The notes below the pieces were generated by a model. It had not been told where the DNA came from and did no database searches. It was given only the letters and a program-made list of their open reading frames with translations. From NCBI GenBank assembly GCA_020432165.1, contig JAGQGU010000049.1, positions 1 through 40,061 on the forward strand: DNA of 40,061 bases. Direction: 5' to 3'. How positions within the stretch are numbered: the stretch's first letter is position 1; each line of letters starts with the position of its first letter. Shown here in pieces: positions 38,602 through 40,061 of this stretch. Source of the DNA: Thermomicrobiales bacterium (lineage in GTDB: Bacteria > Chloroflexota > Chloroflexia > Thermomicrobiales > UBA6265). Position numbers and translations under genes: made by a program.

Positions 38602-40061
38602 CTAGTCCGCCGCGCTCTCCGGCTGGACAGGATCGGTGAGCTTGCCACCGGCTCGTAAGAGCGCGAAGTACTTCGCATCCGGATGCGGCACCACAACTGC
38701 AGCAGTTGTCTGCTCCGGCATGAACATATACTGCTCAGTCACCTGTACGCCGATCTTGCCCATATCCAGCAGCCGATCAACGATGGGATGATGCTCCAGA
38801 TCCGGGCAACTCGGGTATCCCCAGCTGTAGCGTTTACCGGTCTCTTCACCAATGCCCAGCTCGGCACGTGTCATCTGATGCACGTATTCGGCCAAACCTT
38901 CCGCCGCGCTCACGCTGAGTCCGTGGCAGAAGTAGCTCTCGGTATAATCGCCACGAGCCTGGGCCGCTTCCGTGCGTTCGGTGGCGTGTTCGCTCATGGT
39001 CACCACCTGGAACGCGACCACATCCTTACGTCCATCGCTCACGGGCAAGAAGTAATCTGCCAGGCAGAGCCGCTCGCGGGCTGGCTGCCGGGGGAAGGTG
39101 AAGCGCTCGATCTCGACATCCTGATTCTCAGGATCGTAGATGATGAGGTCGTTTTTCTCACTGGCACAGGGGAAGTAGCCATAGCGAACCCGTGGCTCCA
39201 GCCAACCAGTTTGCTCCGCTTCCTCTTCCATGCGAGCCAGTCTCGGCAGGAACTCGTCGTTAAGCAGCTTGTCCCAATCTTCACCCTGCACACCCTTGCC
39301 GCCCCAGTGGAGTCGGAAGAGCGTTTTCGTGTCCATATGTGGCCAGATATCGCGGAGAGGAATATCGCGCAATTCCTTCACACCCCAGAATGGTGGTGTT
39401 GGTGGATCGACGATACGTGTCTCGCTGCGCGCGGTATCGTTGGCATCGGCGGTATTCATAAATGATTGCCGACTTGGTGCGTTCAGCGTTCGTTGCGCCC
39501 GCTCCAACGTGGCATTCTTCAGTTCTTCCAAACTCTCTGGCACCACGATTTTGTCCATGATGCTTAGGCCTTCGAAGGCGTCCTTGGCATAGAAGACGCC
39601 CGGCGCATATGGCGTGCCTTCCTCTGGATAGAGTGCGCGGTGTGCATAAGCCGGATTGATCGCGGCACCACCGATCATCACCGGGAATGAGTAGCCCTTG
39701 TGATGCAGTTCCTGTACGCAGAGTGGCATTTGCTTGCTCGTGCTCACCAGTAGCGCACTCAATCCGATGGCGGTGGCATTGTGCTCCACCGCCGCTTCGA
39801 TGATGGTGCTGATCGGCACCTGCTTGCCGAGATCGTGGACGGTATAGCCATTATTCGTCAGAATCGTGTTGACCAGATTCTTGCCGATATCGTGGACATC
39901 GCCGTAAACGGTCGCCAATACCACCGTGCCCTTGGTGCTTCCTTCAGCCTTTTCGAGATAGTTCTCAAGCTGGCTAACGGCTTTCTTCATGGTCTCGGCG
40001 CTCTGCAGCACAAAGGGCAGAATCAATTCGCCGGCACCGAACTTGTCGCCGACCTCCTTCA
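38602..40061 (-). CDS. metH: Cobalamin-dependent methionine synthase, C-terminal part (5' end beyond window)
   Basis: The gene enters from the right edge; about 486 codons are visible. First comes the end of the B12-cap helical domain (GAGELILPFVLQSAETM). Next is the B12-binding Rossmann domain with DVHDIGKN, whose His is the lower cobalt ligand, followed by GLSALLVSTSKQM and GGAAINPAYA. Last is the AdoMet-dependent reactivation domain with RYGYFPCASE, RQPARERLCLADYF and RYSWGYPSCPDLEHHP. The protein ends DPVQPESAAD at the TAG at 38602. With metE also in the window the cell has both methionine synthases. Confidence 0.96.
   Translation of the reverse strand, partial: KEVGDKFGAGELILPFVLQSAETMKKAVSQLENYLEKAEGSTKGTVVLATVYGDVHDIGKNLVNTILTNNGYTVHDLGKQVPISTIIEAAVEHNATAIGLSALLVSTSKQMPLCVQELHHKGYSFPVMIGGAAINPAYAHRALYPEEGTPYAPGVFYAKDAFEGLSIMDKIVVPESLEELKNATLERAQRTLNAPSRQSFMNTADANDTARSETRIVDPPTPPFWGVKELRDIPLRDIWPHMDTKTLFRLHWGGKGVQGEDWDKLLNDEFLPRLARMEEEAEQTGWLEPRVRYGYFPCASEKNDLIIYDPENQDVEIERFTFPRQPARERLCLADYFLPVSDGRKDVVAFQVVTMSEHATERTEAAQARGDYTESYFCHGLSVSAAEGLAEYVHQMTRAELGIGEETGKRYSWGYPSCPDLEHHPIVDRLLDMGKIGVQVTEQYMFMPEQTTAAVVVPHPDAKYFALLRAGGKLTDPVQPESAAD

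Overview
The window reads as chromosomal DNA from a moderately GC-rich bacterium, most likely a Chloroflexota member close to the Thermomicrobia. This placement is an inference. It rests on a class II (B12-dependent) ribonucleotide reductase, secreted proteins with twin-arginine leaders ending in an AQ-x-TP type sequence, an F420/FMN luciferase-like oxidoreductase, many PucR-type regulators and PPOX-fold proteins, and GTG starts preceded by good Shine-Dalgarno sites. No rRNA, tRNA, CRISPR array, phage gene or transposase was seen.

Layout. 1-2512: nrdJ, running off the left edge. 2994-5520: a PPOX-fold protein diverging from an unknown Tat-exported protein, then an orphan iron-type substrate-binding protein. 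5644-7608 (minus): prs, ABM-domain protein and HAD hydrolase in one tight operon. 7721-11514 (minus): a membrane-anchored protein with DUF4352-like and nuclease-like domains, then a PucR-type regulator. 11596-12402: an ECF transporter S component. 12480-17016 (minus): PucR regulator, alpha/beta hydrolase, DUF2779 nuclease and a small membrane protein.

17194-26015 is the most interesting part: a six-gene plus-strand operon, divergent from the PucR regulator. It encodes a fused FdrA-DUF1116 protein, a DUF2877 protein, a dicarboxylate-type symporter, carbamate kinase, a second permease and a CodA/AtzC-like amidohydrolase. FdrA, YlbE (DUF1116) and YlbF (DUF2877) are the subunits of oxamate carbamoyltransferase in E. 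coli. The operon therefore looks like a ureide or N-carbamoyl compound catabolic system: the amidohydrolase opens a cyclic compound, the carbamoyltransferase releases carbamoyl phosphate, and carbamate kinase turns that into ATP, CO2 and NH3. No allantoinase, allantoate amidohydrolase or ureidoglycolate enzyme lies nearby, so the substrate is open.

26071-30797 (minus): corA, an MFS transporter and metE. 31051-32584: three tandem PPOX-fold genes overlapping by ATGA. 32616-34783 (minus): an Asp-box (BNR) protein, a MoaD/ThiS-like protein, DUF1905 and DUF1801 proteins. 34939-35799: an LLM oxidoreductase. 35811-38373: two vapBC-type toxin-antitoxin modules flanking a divergent ArsR-SRPBCC pair with a clear promoter and twin operators. 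38602-40061: the C-terminal part of metH, running off the right edge. Long hairpins close most convergent or operon-end junctions.
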